From Chromera velia (Eukaryota > Sar > Chromeraceae): a stretch of DNA of 64,000 nt. The stretch is taken from contig JAHBMJ010004082.1 of the NCBI GenBank assembly GCA_018398765.1, forward strand, positions 1 to 64,000, given 5' to 3'. This document shows, piece by piece, positions 11,680 to 24,400 of this stretch (its first letter is position 1; every line of letters begins with the position of its first letter). Both the position numbers and the translations under genes were made by a program. The notes below the pieces were generated by a model that saw nothing but the letters and a program-made list of their open reading frames with translations, made no database searches and was not told where the DNA came from.

Positions 11680-12711
11680 CTATACTCTTCCGTCAGGCTG
11701 GTGTCTACTTCTCCCTAGCTCTTTCGGCGGTTCCATCATTGATTCGTCCACAGTCACCCTTCTCCCCCCTGCTCTCTGCAGGATCTTCTCTGCTTCTATA
11801 TCTTTCAGATATGTCTTCTTGGAGAGATACAGCTTTCCCCCTTCCCTCTCTATGTCTATGCCTGCGAATCGGTCGCTTCCTCCTTCCCTCAACTCTCCTA
11901 TGGGGCCCAGCTTTATGTTTTTCCCTAGTTGGGTGAGGGTGGTCAGCATCTTCACCCCTGCTCCCTGAATATCGTCTACATAATGCACTAGGACTTCTGA
12001 CGCTGCCCCCCTCTTACATGGAACCCCATTCTTTATTCTGTCACGACCAGCCCCCTCTCTCCTTACCAGTACTGCCTCCTCCACCAATGTGTACTCACCG
12101 TCTTTTTACAGCTCGAACTGCAGAGAGAACACAAACAGATTTCCTGCATGCCTCCCTCCATAGTACGCCTTCTCTAAGCAGTGGATTGCCCCCGAAATGA
12201 GCATAGCCGCTTTTTTTCTGAGCCCCAACTACTGGTCGTCGTCCTACTTCTCGGGAAACGGATTCTCTACGGGAAGTTCAGGGAGGCCGGTAGGGATTTG
12301 GACACCCAAGACCCCGAGACTGTGTTTGTGCCTGTCTTCAATCTGCTGGAATGCTTTGACGACATCGACGGAGTAGATCACTTTCCCTATTGTGATTATG
12401 TAGGAAAGACAAGTCAGGAGAGACTGCTGAGCAAGAACCCCGGCATATGTGTCATACACCCATGGGTCTGCCCCTCCTTTGATCACTATTCTGTCTTTCT
12501 CTTTCTCTTCACCCCCCGGTTTCTTCTTCACTCCTGCATACTCCCCCATGTTGGTGACAGCCACCACTTCCTGCCTCATCACTCTCTCACCAAACACCCC
12601 GTTGTCTAACAGTCCACAGAATTCTGAATCATCCAACCTTGACTTCTCGAACCTGCCTGACTCGATCTCCCCCCGGGTGGCAGGTCTGAGAGACACACCA
12701 CTTCTGAACAT
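11680..12711 (-). mobile_element. Reverse transcriptase region of the copia element
   Basis: Copia-type reverse transcriptase signatures are visible: YSVDVVKAFQQ in the N-terminal part and the catalytic YVDD in the C-terminal part, followed by a conserved FAGIDI stretch. Part of the broken element. Confidence 0.88.
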
Positions 12712-13098
12712 CGTGGCATTGTTCTGCAGGGCTCTTCCTGTTTACTCTTTCTCCTTCTCCTTCTCCTTTCTCCCCGCCATGCCCCTTGTCGTCACCCTTT
12801 GTGCGATAGAGGGCGCTCTCCTCCCCCTTAACTGCTGCTGTCTGCCCATTACCTGGGGTGCCTCTCCTCTCTCCCATTTCTCTCTCTCCTCTGTGTCTGA
12901 CGCACTCGCACCCCTTGAGGGGCGTCTGCCTGTTTCGTCAGTTTGGAGGGCTCATGCCCCATCGCTCTCGACTCTTCCTTCCACTTGACTCGCTCTGGAG
13001 GGACTTAGGGCTGACGCTTTTGCCTGCACATATCCTGTGGATTTTGCCGCTTGCGCAGACCGTGTGCCTAATGCCTGGCTGGATGCAGATGCACCTGT

Positions 13099-13743
13099 CT
13101 AGCCTCTCTCTTGGTTGCTTCCGTTTCCTCCTCTGTCTCTTTCCTCTCCTCCATGCTTATCATTCTTTCCCATTGCCTTGTGAGAGTCTCCTTCATTTGA
13201 CTTGTCGGCCTCTCTCTCTTTTCTTGATCCTGTTACTAGGTCTCGCTGACTGGCAAGAGGCATAGAGAGTCGCAGCACAGGAGAAGAAATCGCTTGTTTT
13301 GAGAGACTGATTGACTCTTCATTTCTTCCTGAGGACATGGCATTTTGTCCTTTTCGTTTTCCACCTGTTGCCTGCTTTGCCTCCTTTTCTTTCTCTTGTT
13401 CATGACTCACTGACTCATTTCGTTCACAGGGAGGTGATAACATCTGTCTCTGCAGACTGACCGATTCAGAGCTTCTTTCTACTCTGACACTTTGCTGACC
13501 GGCTGATGATCGGATCGCCGCAGCAGCCCTCTGCTGAAGAAGCGGACTCGGTGGTGGTGTGGGTCCTTGCGCTTGCCCGCCTTGTGCTGCTGCTGCCGCT
13601 TGCGGCTGCACCTCTGGTGCTGCCACGGCTGCAGGTGGCTGTTGCGCACGCGCACTCCCTCTCTTCGTATTTGCTGTCTGCAACAAGAGCAGGAAGTCGT
13701 CATCGCTCGAGTCACTGGAGTCTTCGTGTTCCCCCTTCTCCAT
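13099..13743 (-). mobile_element. Low-complexity linker of the copia polyprotein
   Basis: A Ser/Gln/Ala/Glu-rich stretch lies between the integrase and reverse transcriptase regions. Copia integrases often end in such a variable, proline- or charge-rich tail. No domain is recognisable. Confidence 0.55.
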
Positions 13744-14214
13744 TCCTCTCTTCTCTTCTTTTAACTGCTCGGCATTCTCTTCTCTCTCTCTTTCTTATGC
13801 TTCTGGGCTCACCTATACTCCCTCCTCTGCCTGCGGCTCAAGGCCTATGTCTGTGACTCCTGCGAGCAGAAGTCGGGTGGCCTCATCTACCCCCTCATAG
13901 CCCCATATGGCTAGAGTGCCCTTGCGAGACTGATGGACGTCTACAGGGTGGACTGTCTAGACTGTGAAGTCGTTTGGACCTTCACCCCAGATCTCTAACA
14001 CTCTCACTGTGTGCGGAGAAGGTTGGAAGATGTACTACCCCCTTTTACCTGGCAGCTCTTCTGTTTTCTTGGCTGTTTTTGCTCTGTGAGGGGTGAAAAT
14101 CACCTTGTCCCCACACATGAATTTAAGGGGCGGGTGCTGACCATTCTTCTCGTAGTACGGGGAGGTGCCAAGCTCATTTGTGTGTAGAGCCATGTAGGTC
14201 TCGGCCAGTCCTTC

Positions 14215-14870
14215 CTACAAGTGAGGAAGCACAGCAAGGGGCCACCCTTTCTCCTTCATCATAGTCCTGGTCAGTCGTTTGATCATCTTTACTGCTGCTT
14301 CTGCGGGTCCTTGAGATGGGGAATAATACTTTGCACTCTTATCGAAGTGGGTGTAGGGCATGGTCGCCTTCATCTTTGCCAATCTGAGGACATTCTCATT
14401 GTTAGAGCTCATTGTGACGATCTGTCTGTGGGGTTTGGGGAGCAGGAGTCTGTTCTGTGCATTGAATCGGACACAGTAATCCATCACGTCACTCTTTGCA
14501 TTGAGCCCCATCACATCAATCTCCCTGCTATACATTTCAACAATCACTGAGAATGGGTACCCAACGAGCTACCCAATGTCACAATAAGCTAGCTGCCCGT
14601 ACTCTTTCGCTTCCTTCTCTCTTCTCCCAGGCACTGCATGCACTAGTGCATGTGGTGTTCTGTTGACTGCATTTCTGTTCTCACATAGCTCACACTCCCT
14701 CCACACCTTCTTCCTCACCTCCTCTTTCACGCCTACCTGCCTTTCTCTGAGGGTAGTAACCAGTTGAGAGAGATCACAGTGTCCAAACCGTGCATGCCAC
14801 GCCTTCAGCTCGGTGGGATCGGTGAGTAGACGGTAGTTGGTATCTGCATCTGCCTGCTTCTGCTTCCTTC
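14215..14870 (-). mobile_element. Integrase region of the copia element
   Basis: The pre-integrase zinc finger is recognisable from WHARFGH and a following C-x2-C pair (CELC). A stretch resembling the catalytic core, with a Pro/Gln/Gly segment before a helix typical of the DDE core, follows. Part of the broken element. Confidence 0.75.
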
Positions 14871-15426
14871 AGGTGAGGACCTTCTTGACGAAGGCATGTG
14901 CTTCTACTGTAGGTGCTGCAAGCAGAGGAGGAGACAACAGCGGACACATGATAAAAAAGGGGAGGTTCGATCTTCCGTCACCAAACGGCTGAGTGATTCT
15001 CAGTCTTCTCCCTTCTCTATCTGCATCTGTCACTGTCACATAATTCCTTCCACTGAGATGGTTTGGGAGGCTATCATCAAGGACCAGGCCTTTCCCGCGA
15101 AGTAGATGTTTCATTCTCTCCCCGGGCTTGGTGAGATAGCAGATCACATCAACCTCACCCAACGCCCCCGTGATTTCGTCCACACCTCCAATTCGCACCA
15201 CTCCATAAGACCCGATTTGAATCCCTTCTGCTCTCTCATCACTCATCCCCATGGTGAGCTCGATTAGTTTTTCCCACACAATCCTCCTCGGCTCGATCCT
15301 GTCCCCACACAGAATCGTATCGCTAGCACAGGAGTCTGTGTATATACGGACATCATATTGGGACTGGTTCTTCTGTGTCTTCATCTGGTTTGGCTGGATC
15401 ACAGTGAGGTGGCTGCAGAACGTCAT
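14871..15426 (-). mobile_element. Protease region of the copia element
   Basis: A retropepsin-like active-site motif, IYTDSCASD, is visible at the start of this segment, at the place where copia elements carry their aspartic protease between gag and integrase. Confidence 0.7.
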
Positions 15427-15528
15427 TTTCGCCTTCGGAGGGTCAAACTGCTGCTGTTGAAAGGGCCCAGGTGTAGCCTTCTCCTGCTGCTGCTGTTGAA
15501 GGGGCCCAGATGTGATCTTCTCCTGCTG

Positions 15529-16845
15529 CTACTGTTGAAGGGGCCCAGATGTGATCTTCTCCTTATCTCCTGTGTCTTCGTCTTTGGCAGTGAGTCTTAG
15601 TTGCTGCTGTGAGTGAGAGGGAATTGGAGGGAGGAGCTGTGTGAACCAGGCCTCCAGGAACGGATCTGACTTCGCGTTTGCATCATCATCAGACTCTTCG
15701 AACAATAAAGACAATCCACCACGCACCTTTTCTCCCGATCTCCCACTGATTTCAGAAGGCAGGACGGGCTTCAACGCCATGTTGGCTTGAGGCTGGGGTT
15801 GATTCTGGAGGAGGCTCTCTAGTTGCTGTGCAGACGGTTGGTCATTTGGGGCACAAGAGAGGCGTGGAGGCAGTTGCCTCTCATTCCTGCAGTAGCGGGC
15901 ATAGTGCCCTCTCATTCCGCACTCATGGCAGTGCCACGTGTTGTCTGCTACCCAACACTCGTGCGGCGGGTGCGATTGATAATACCTGCAGTCTTGGCAC
16001 CCACCGAGCACAGGCGGAGCATTCCTGGGTCTCAGATGCTGCTGCGGTGGCTGTTGAGGGTATTGCTGCTGTTGCATCCACTGCCGCTGTTGGTTGAATT
16101 GTTGTTGCGGTTCCTGCCTCTGACGGGGCCAGGGTTGTTGTCTCACGGCAGCATTGGAGCCTCCATACCCTCCTCTTTGTCTCTAGGGAAGCCTAGGAGG
16201 CACACCCGCTTGCCCTGTATAGAGGGCTTGCATTTGATTCTATATTTCATCCCTCAGCGTCTGTTGCCAAATGAGGAGACCCGGAGGGCTCTGCTGCTGC
16301 TGCTGCTGTATGGTTGTTGTGAGGTTTGCCTTCAACTGTTCTGATCTCTTTCTCTGCTCTCTCTTGGCCTCTGACTGCCAACTCAGAAAACACCCCTCAC
16401 CGTGCTCATTGATCTCGTCGCGGATGGCCTTGATTAGGGGCTGGAACTTATTGTAATCCGCCTTGAGTCCAGTCCTGAGTGAGGAGGCCAGCTTCTGGGA
16501 AAGTCCGTCCTGCGTGTAACGCGCTGCATCCTCATCTGCTACTATGAGGCCGCACATGTCCACCAGATCTAGAAGGTTCTCCATGGCAGTAATCAATTTC
16601 GTGGGCTTTGCAATGAAGAGAGCCTTGCCAGGGTATTGGCCGACTGCTTGGAGGGCTCTGGTTACCTTCTTCTTCTGCATCTGAATGGGTACGCTCCAGT
16701 TGGACCTCACCGCTTCCCATACCTGCTTCAAGTATTCTTTGGAATCGTTCTGGCTGTTGGCATCTTGAATCCCCCCCACGTACCACTTATTCACAACTCT
16801 ACCTACTGCCTGTTTTTCATCCGGGGCAGACTTCAACGCACTCAA
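15529..16845 (-). mobile_element. Gag region of the copia element
   Basis: The C-terminal part has a CCHC zinc knuckle (CHECGMRGHYARYC), flanked by Gln-rich sequence. The N-terminal part is helical and charged, as in copia capsid domains. The segment lies directly before the protease region. Confidence 0.82.
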
Positions 16846-18810
16846 GATCTGGTCGATTTCTCAGAGTCTCTTGCTGTCATCGTCTGCTATGGCTTGGTAG
16901 GCTGCCGAACCATCCCGCTTGACAAAGCATCTCCTCTGATAGTGCTCGAACATCCACTCATCCGTGAGGAGAGGGAACAGAAACTTCTTTTCTTCTCCAT
17001 CCGTCTCTCTGTCATCCATCTTGAATCTGCAGGAATGGGCTTATGAGGGAAGAAAAATTCAGTGCATGCAACAGCCAACCAGTGTCTGTCAGTCTGAGCA
17101 GGCCTTTCTATTGAGTGAGTGAGTCTTTCTTAGGGCCAGGCAATGAAGGATGCAAGCAAAAAATGTAGAAGAGAAGCAGTTCCAAAGAGTGTTAGTATCG
17201 GTCGATTGACTTACTGACGCCAGAGTCTGTCTTGATCTCCTCCTGTATGGATGGAATATCGTCTCGTCTCCACAACACCAGCGTCCCCTCTGATCCTTTC
17301 TTCCCCTTCTCCTTCCTCCCCCTTGAGTTCCCTGTCGCCAGTCTGTCCGATCTCTTCCCTTGGAGCAAGAACAGCCTGTAAGCTTGACGGTTCGTGCCCG
17401 CCTGGGAGCACTATTGGGAAGTTCGGTCCTGTTTAGTAGAGTGAAGCTAGAAGATCGAGCTACCATGATATGAAGAGACATCTACGCAACATAAACACAG
17501 ATCTCTTAAGAGTCCTTCTCTATACGTAGTCACTCACTCCCTACGAAGTCACACACATCATGGACCTACCACACAGCATCTAGATAATACTGTTCAGCCC
17601 TTTTCACCTGCCTGTCTGTCTCTCTCCAACCAGATTTGATCAGAGATAATTCGATCGATACATACAAAACAATTTAATCCAAATGCATGCATTGCGTACT
17701 GTGCACGTTAGCTTGGGTGCACCTCAATCTATCTTGATACAAAGCTGCGCAATTGTGTGTCACTGAGGCGGTGGGATACTGAGATATTAGACCCACCAGG
17801 ACCAAACTTCTCACACACCCCCTGTCCCGACGACTCATCACTGACCTCCCTCTCTTTTTATGTTTTTGTCCTCCTTCTAGGGTGCGCCTCGCAACTTCAT
17901 CCTCATCCCTTCACTCATGAACTCCTCAATCACTCCACTCTGCCACAACTGTCCTCTTCTTCTCTTCTACTTTCTTTCTTATTTTCTCTTTCTTCCCCAC
18001 ATTTGTCTCTCTTGCCTCTCTGTTTGATTTTGCTGTCTCAAGTTAGTATCTGATTCAGTGTGCGTAAGAGCAGAGCCCGTCTCTTTCTGGACACCCCCTT
18101 TCCCAGCCGACAGTCACTGCAGTGGAGACTATAAGCCTCATCCCTTGTTTCTTCAGCCTTCAAACATTTGCTCTGACATCTGGCAAGCGCCAGTAATCTG
18201 GAGATCCATTGTGCTATGCCTCCCTGCCTTTCGTTCACTTCCGTCGGCAGTGGTAAGACCTGTTCCCCTTTCGTTCACTTCCGTCGGTGGCTACAGGCGA
18301 CTGGCTATGTTTACTCCTCTCCAGCCACACTGGATCTGCCCATCTCACCCCGTCTCAACCAAGCTGCCTCACAAACATCTGTCCTCTTTTGCTGCTCGTC
18401 TTGCTCAGACTGTGGCTACTTCTTCTAGGTGGGCTCTGACTGTGCAGGCTGTCTTCTGCTGCTCCTCTGCTATTGACTTCACCGCTTCTTCCGTCTCTGC
18501 CTTCATCTGCATGTATGTGGATCTTCTCACACGACTGCCTGTCCCATCTTTCTTTTCTTTCGTTTTCTTTCTCTTACTCTCTTTCTTCTTCTACTTCTTC
18601 TTCCTTCTTTCCTTCTCTTTCTTTCCTTTCATTAGATTCTATGATGGTGACAGTCGTAGGGGTCGTCGAAGATCTCCGTGATGTGCTTCCTCCGGCACGT
18701 GAAGTCTCTCTCTCCTTCTCTCATGCACACATCCCGCCAGACTTGCTCTTTCCTCTCCCTGCTCAGCTGGCTCGAACAATCAGTCCAACAACTGAAGGCA
18801 AACGGTCCAA

Positions 18811-18830
18811 GCCCGACGCAGTGAGCACCA
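18811..18830 (-). other. Primer-binding site of the copia element
   Basis: On the - strand the bases next to the 5' LTR read TGGTGCTCACTGCGTCGGGC. They would pair with the 3' end of a tRNA ending GTGAGCACCA. I cannot name the tRNA. Confidence 0.75.
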
Positions 18831-19222
18831 GATCGAAGTTTGTGTCCCGTCCAGTCTAGTTTGGTCTACTGGCTCCCTTGCGTCCCGTACGGTTTATTAT
18901 AACATATTACTGCTAGGTGAGACAATAAGTTCAGTCAGTCAGTACTTCAGTCCGGTACCTACAGGAGGGTAAGTCTGACAGTCCACCATTTCCACTCCTG
19001 GTACTTCTGAATGTTTCTTTCCGATCCAAGTCTCTTTCATTTATTTTTCTGCATACATGTGAAGAATTACTTTTTGAGTTCAATTGCACGTTTTGCATTT
19101 TGCTCTCAGTCGCTTGCATTCGCGCACGGTCAGTGATATGCACTTCCTGACCGGGTCTGACTTTACTGCGCGCGGCGGCGGGATATTCCAAGATCGGCGC
19201 CGCAAGGGCCGAACTTCAGACA
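18831..19222 (-). repeat. 5' LTR of the copia element
   Basis: This 392-bp direct copy of 8545-8936 starts with TGTCTGAAG on the - strand. The flanking CAGGAG at 19223-19228 is the right target-site duplication. Confidence 0.9.
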
Positions 19223-19808
19223 CAGGAGGCATACACATACACACAGAGAGAGAGAGAGAGAGAGAGCGAGAGTGAGAGCAAGAGCGAGAGCGAGAGTGAG
19301 AGCAAGAGCGAGAGCAAGAGTGAGACAGAGAGAGAGAAAGGGAGAGAGAGAGAGAGAGAAAATGTGGGCAGCTTATGCTTTAAGGCTCTAGCAGGACTAC
19401 ATCCATGATATATTTCATTGTGTCGGCCTTTCTGCCTCATGTGTTTTTGTGTGTACGTGAGAGCTTCCTCTGAAAGGCTCTGTGACATTCCTGCTCCACT
19501 CTACCGCAGGGCCTGTATATACTAGTGTGTATGGTTGTCTCTCGGTGTGTGTTTGCCTGCATATTCCTTTGTATAACCACCAGGCGGTGCACTGAGGTCT
19601 GCTTGCCTAGCTGCTTGCTTGAAATCATACTCAAAACTCTCTGGGTTGCTTGCCTGCTTTGGGGTTACTGCCCAGGGCCACTGCCTCTTTTTGCATTGCA
19701 CAATTTTGAATGTTCTGTGTATCAGTCTATGAATGAAATGAAAGCCTTAGAAACTTTGAAGGAAAGGGAACATTCCTTAGCACGTCCCTTAGAGGCTATC
19801 TGATCTTC

Positions 19809-19878
<70 letters not shown>

Positions 19879-19996
19879 GTATATATGTGTGTCTGTGTCT
19901 CCGTCCATGCGTGTGCGATCTATACCTGTGCGAGCTTGTCAGTCTGAGTAATGTGCGTGCTTATGTGTACTTGCGATGTAGCGGTGAGAGTGTGAA

Positions 19997-20050
<54 letters not shown>

Positions 20051-20059
20051 GTACATAAG

Positions 20060-20066
20060 TGTGTGC

Positions 20067-20142
<76 letters not shown>

Positions 20143-20216
20143 GTGTATGTGTGTGTATGTATGTGTATGTGTGTGTGTGTATGTATGTGTGTGTGTGTAT
20201 ATGTGTATATGTATGT
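20060..20216. repeat. GT-rich microsatellite
   Basis: (GT)n interspersed with TATG units follows directly on a (CT)n tract. The alternating purine-pyrimidine run is polymorphism-prone and has no coding value. Confidence 0.9.
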
Positions 20217-21047
20217 GCGCACGTTAGCAGACAGGTGGCAAACGAAGACTTATGATCAGGGAGAGATAGAGAGCGAGAGAGGGAAAGAGCCTGATGGATG
20301 TACGGTTCTGCATAGGAGAAAGAGATCGAGGCCGATGCACCCAGACTGAAGTGGAGAAACTGACAGTGTCTTAGACAAACAGTAAGATCAAAAGACAAAG
20401 GCTAGGACAAAGGGTGAAAGATGATGAAAGAGTAACTATTGTGTAAGTGATGCAGACATATATGCAGACACTGTAATACACTGTCAAAGACTAGGTCAAA
20501 TACTGTTGGCTCACTCCTCCCCGGTCCTTGGACCGTCCTTCGTGTCTGGGGCTTTTTCACAGATATCTTTACTGTGTTTTCGTATCGAACCTAATCTAGT
20601 GTATTGAGAGATCACGTTAACTAGAAAACGAGTCAATCATTCTCTAGATCATCATTTTTTCTTTTTTAAAAATATTAGAAAAAATATGGTAAATTAGTTT
20701 ATAAACTCAGGTAAAGAATATGTATTATAGACAGTTTGCAGATCGATTTGCTATAACTATGAATGAGAATTTCAGACTAATTTTTAGTCGTATTTAGGCC
20801 TTCATACGCGATAATGCGCGACCCCCGGTTTCCCCCTTTCAACGGGGCCACGGCATGCTCCGCAGGAGCATCAAAATGAAGATACGGGACGAACCGGAAC
20901 CTTTTGACAGACTAGGCTAGATCCGCCCCTCATACACGGGGACGCGGCATGCATAACAAAAACCTCAATCATCGTCAAATGTATATATCACGTATCGAAT
21001 GCATCGACCGTCGACCGATCGCCGCGATCAAATTAAGAAACAAAAAG

Positions 21048-21068
21048 CGCATGCATGCATGCATGCGC
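21048..21068. promoter_or_regulatory. TGCATGCA run upstream of the globin-channel gene
   Basis: An uninterrupted GCATGCATGCATGCATGC run lies about 380-400 bp before the predicted start codon. It matches the ApiAP2-type motif also found upstream of three other genes in the window. Function is inferred from position. Confidence 0.45.
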
Positions 21069-21446
21069 ATGAAGATTCAGGTCAGTCACTCATGCAGCTG
21101 AAGCTCAGTGACAGTCCGTTTGTCATTCTTAGTATATGTTCCTGCAGCGAATCCTGCTTCAAGCTGTGCACACGTGAACGGTGAACACACGTATATTCAC
21201 GCTCAGCTGAAGGCATTGTGTGGGGAAACCCGAAACGGTGCTGACAGGTATATAACAAAGTTGTGACGAGGTTGACCCAGGTTTGCAGGATACAGCTATA
21301 CTTAGGGTTGTATACAGCTGTATATAACTGTACCTGCCCTTTCACTTGAAACACACTCTCTGAAAGACCGTGATCTTCTCCACAGAGCCCACACGTGAGA
21401 ATTCAAAAACGTTCTCTATCCACACACCTCGTTGAATCTTGACAAA

Positions 21447-24400
21447 ATGGATAGAAAACAAGACAAAAGGCAGTCTTCTGGAAATGTGAAATTCCGCTCA
21501 ACATTGGAATACGAACCGGAAGAACTCACCTTGACTCTGGCCCAGCTGGCCGACGACATTCCCCCAACTGACTCCCAGGCCTTGGCTGCAGAGCCGGGAA
21601 GTGAGTATGAGGTCCTGAGTCAACACAGAGAGGAGGGGTTGCCTCACGTGAATACCATTGAGATGAGTGACGGACCTGCGCACGTGAGTTCCTTCTCTGA
21701 AGAGAACAATTTCAACACGAGCTTGACGGAACGGTTGGAAGGAGGCACCAACGACCTTGCGAGCTCTCAACAGCTGCGATCAGAGCTGGAGGAACCAGGG
21801 GGGCAGAGCAGCAAAGAGGAGGAACCGACAGAAGCAGTACCTGAGGCCCAAGAAGCAGAAACAGAAAATGAAGGACAAGAACTGGAAAAAGCATTTTCGG
21901 TGTCAACAAACGAACGGAGTGCGATTTTAACAGAAACTCTAAATCTCTGTGCACGTGCTGGAGGCAAGAAGCAGACCATAGGAAAGACCGGATTCGAGAA
22001 CGCCATCAGATCGAGTTCAGACAATACTTTCCTCAAACTGAAGGGAAAGGCTGTCATGGGCAAGGCCTTCCAAGGTCAGCGAAACCGGGGGACTCTTCAC
22101 ATGTCTTGTTTGCTTTGTCTTCTGTCTTTAACTGGAGTAAAGGAAGAAAGGAAGGGCAGAATGAAAGCAGGAAGGGACAAGTGTGACAGTTGGGCTTCTG
22201 TTGACTGCCTTGCTTTCCCTCTTGCTTCCTGATCGCAGACGCGATAGGCCTAGTCGCGATGAACACCATTGACAGAGCCGAGGTGGACCGACTGATGAAC
22301 ATGCTGGCTCTGAGACATTACCACTACGGCGTGACCACCGACCTGTTTCCCCAGACCATCCAGGCGCTCCTTGCCGCAATGGAACAACTGTGCGGGGACA
22401 GCTGGGACTCTGTCACGGAGAGAGTGTGGGGGGAGGAGTGGGGGAAGTTGTCTTCTCAACTGATTGGCGCGATGAGCTCGATGGGAAGGCGGGTTGAAAT
22501 TATCAAGAAAGACTGGGAGGTGGTCTCTGCACATCTCGGTATACAGGCACTGGTCGCGAAGATTTCGGCCAACTTGGTGGTTCTCTCTGTTCACGCTGCG
22601 GAGCGGCAACACGCAGAGGGAGGAGGCGGCCCCAGGGGTGGAGGGACTGGGATAGAACAGAGCGATATGGTCAGTCTGGCTTTTTTGTTTTTCTTCTTTC
22701 TTCTAGCACTTGCACTGGCAAAGAAGAAGTTGAGCACACTGTCAGCTGGAGCGCGTATGGGTGCGGTTAAGAACGAAAAGCCTGCATGATCAGAGAATGT
22801 GTGGTGGTTTCGTTGGGAAGGGGACCGAGTGAGTCATGCAGGCTCCGTCGGTCTGTATGTTTTCCTCTTGTCGGCTTGCCGAATAGAGACACTCCCTTCC
22901 CGATGAGGCCATCGCCCTCCCGTGAAATGATGACTTACAATGATAGGCCGGAATGAGGAGAGGACTGGGTTTCTCCCCTCTTGCCGAGTTTCATTAGAGC
23001 CTTTTTTTCGTCTGACTCACGGCCAAACAATGCGATCGGGCCACAATGAGAAAACCTTTCTGATGGCCTTCTTGTGCCCCTCCTGAGTTACTGCCTGCGT
23101 TGTGTGTTGCATATCTTTCCCTTTTCATCTTTCTGTAGGACAGAACCCATCTCTGTCTATGCATCTGAGGGATTTCCTTCTAAGCCTCCGTACGCGCCTA
23201 TGCACTGACTGAAAGACTGGTGGACTTCTTCTATTCAACTTGGATGGACCGCTGGATGCCCTGTGATCATGCAGAGCGGTCTGGCTGAGGACATCGGCTC
23301 CCTTTTGTCCTTCCTCGTTGACGCCGTGTTTGACCTCAAAAGACTCCGGGGCCTGACTGTGAACTTCCAGATCCCCTGGAGGGACATCTTCAAGAGGTAC
23401 AAGGCGGTCCCGAACCTCGAGAAGGTCCAGGACGTCGTCTTAAGCACCATGCAGGTAGGTAGGCAGGTCAGTGCACTGGCAGGAAGGAGCCAGGGTCGAC
23501 AGACAGATAGATGGAATGGTCGACGTACAGGTGAACAGTTGTTCGGCAACCAACCGCAGTAAGAGCACAGGGGGGAGTCGCAAGTGTACCCCCCTAGGGG
23601 TTTTTTGGAGGAGACGGCGTGCTTCGAAGAGTAGAGTTTGGGGAGGAAGAGTCAAAGGACTACGTTTAAGAATGCAAAGCAGTCGCAGTGCTATAGGCTT
23701 TATCTTCACCCCCCCTACCGATGCTCTCTCTGTGATTCGTTTATTTCAGGAGGTGGTTGGTGGTGAGTGGAGCATGGAACACGCTGAGGCCTGGACCTGG
23801 CTGTGGAGTTTGGCGCTTGCAGACAGGAAGCGGAGATGGCACAAGATAGACCGGGAGCGGGCTCTCCAGGCCTACCAGACTGTGGAAGCAGCAGTGATGA
23901 GAAAGTTTCAGTCCACAACACAGGGGGGGAGGGAGACGGCCAAGGACTTCTATGCTGAGGATGCATCGGAGTCTGGCGAGAGGGGGGGACGGGGAAAGAA
24001 GATGATTGGGTTTGCAGAGCAATCAGATTCAGAAAATGGCGACAGGGACAGAGAGCGTTTCCAGGATGCAAATGAGAAAATGATGGTACACTCCAGAAGC
24101 GACAAGGAGAGCAGTATCCGGTCAAGAAGAAAGCCCAAGTCTTTTGGGGCTTCGCTCATGGCTGCACTCTGTTGCAAGAAAAGAGAGGAGAGAAGGGGAG
24201 GGACAGGGTCTGTTGTAGAGTCGCAAATCAGTGACAGCTCTCGAGAAGAAGCAAAGAGACGAAGAGAACTGTTGAGGACCCGCATCGAACAAAGCTATGA
24301 GGTCAAAGAGGAAGTGTCAGCAGCGATGGCCGAAAAGTTCTTTGAGCTTGTTCCCAAGAGGTCGGTCAGTCAACTGCAAAGATGTGATGAGCGCATCAGA

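Larger units (their letters stand above)
8545..19222 (-). mobile_element. Ty1/copia LTR retrotransposon, broken
   Basis: A complete insertion in outline. Two 392-bp LTRs (8545-8936 and 18831-19222) are about 94% identical, with some two dozen mismatches, and the outer ends carry a 6-bp target duplication CAGGAG. Read on the - strand, a primer-binding site starting TGGTGCTCACTG abuts the 5' LTR, and a purine tract abuts the 3' LTR. The order gag, protease, integrase, reverse transcriptase, RNase H is that of Ty1/copia, because integrase precedes reverse transcriptase. The coding part is broken in several places (roughly half a dozen or more), so it is a fossil. At 10.7 kb it is about twice the usual copia length, owing to a leader of nearly 2 kb and a 2-kb pyrimidine-rich stretch between RNase H and the 3' LTR. 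LTR divergence near 6% suggests an insertion that is not very recent. Confidence 0.92.
19229..21446. other. No gene seen; microsatellites, AT-rich stretch and upstream region of the globin-channel gene
   Basis: The stretch holds (GA)n at 19247-19360, (CT)n at 19810-19880 and 20001-20050, and a 155-bp GT-rich run with TATG at 20060-20216. Bases 20560-20790 are AT-rich. Bases 20810-20960 are GC-rich with small hairpins. A TGCATGCATGCATG run lies at 21050-21064, about 390 bp before the start codon at 21447, and is the best promoter candidate. Confidence 0.5.

Noticed and set aside
14896-16344. Plus-strand open frames across the gag and protease region
   Set aside because: They are shadows of the copia element, which is read on the - strand.
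23263-23274. ATG just before exon 3 of the channel gene as start of a separate gene
   Set aside because: The bases directly before 23275 are a good acceptor (CATGCAG) and the phase fits exon 2, so it lies in the intron.
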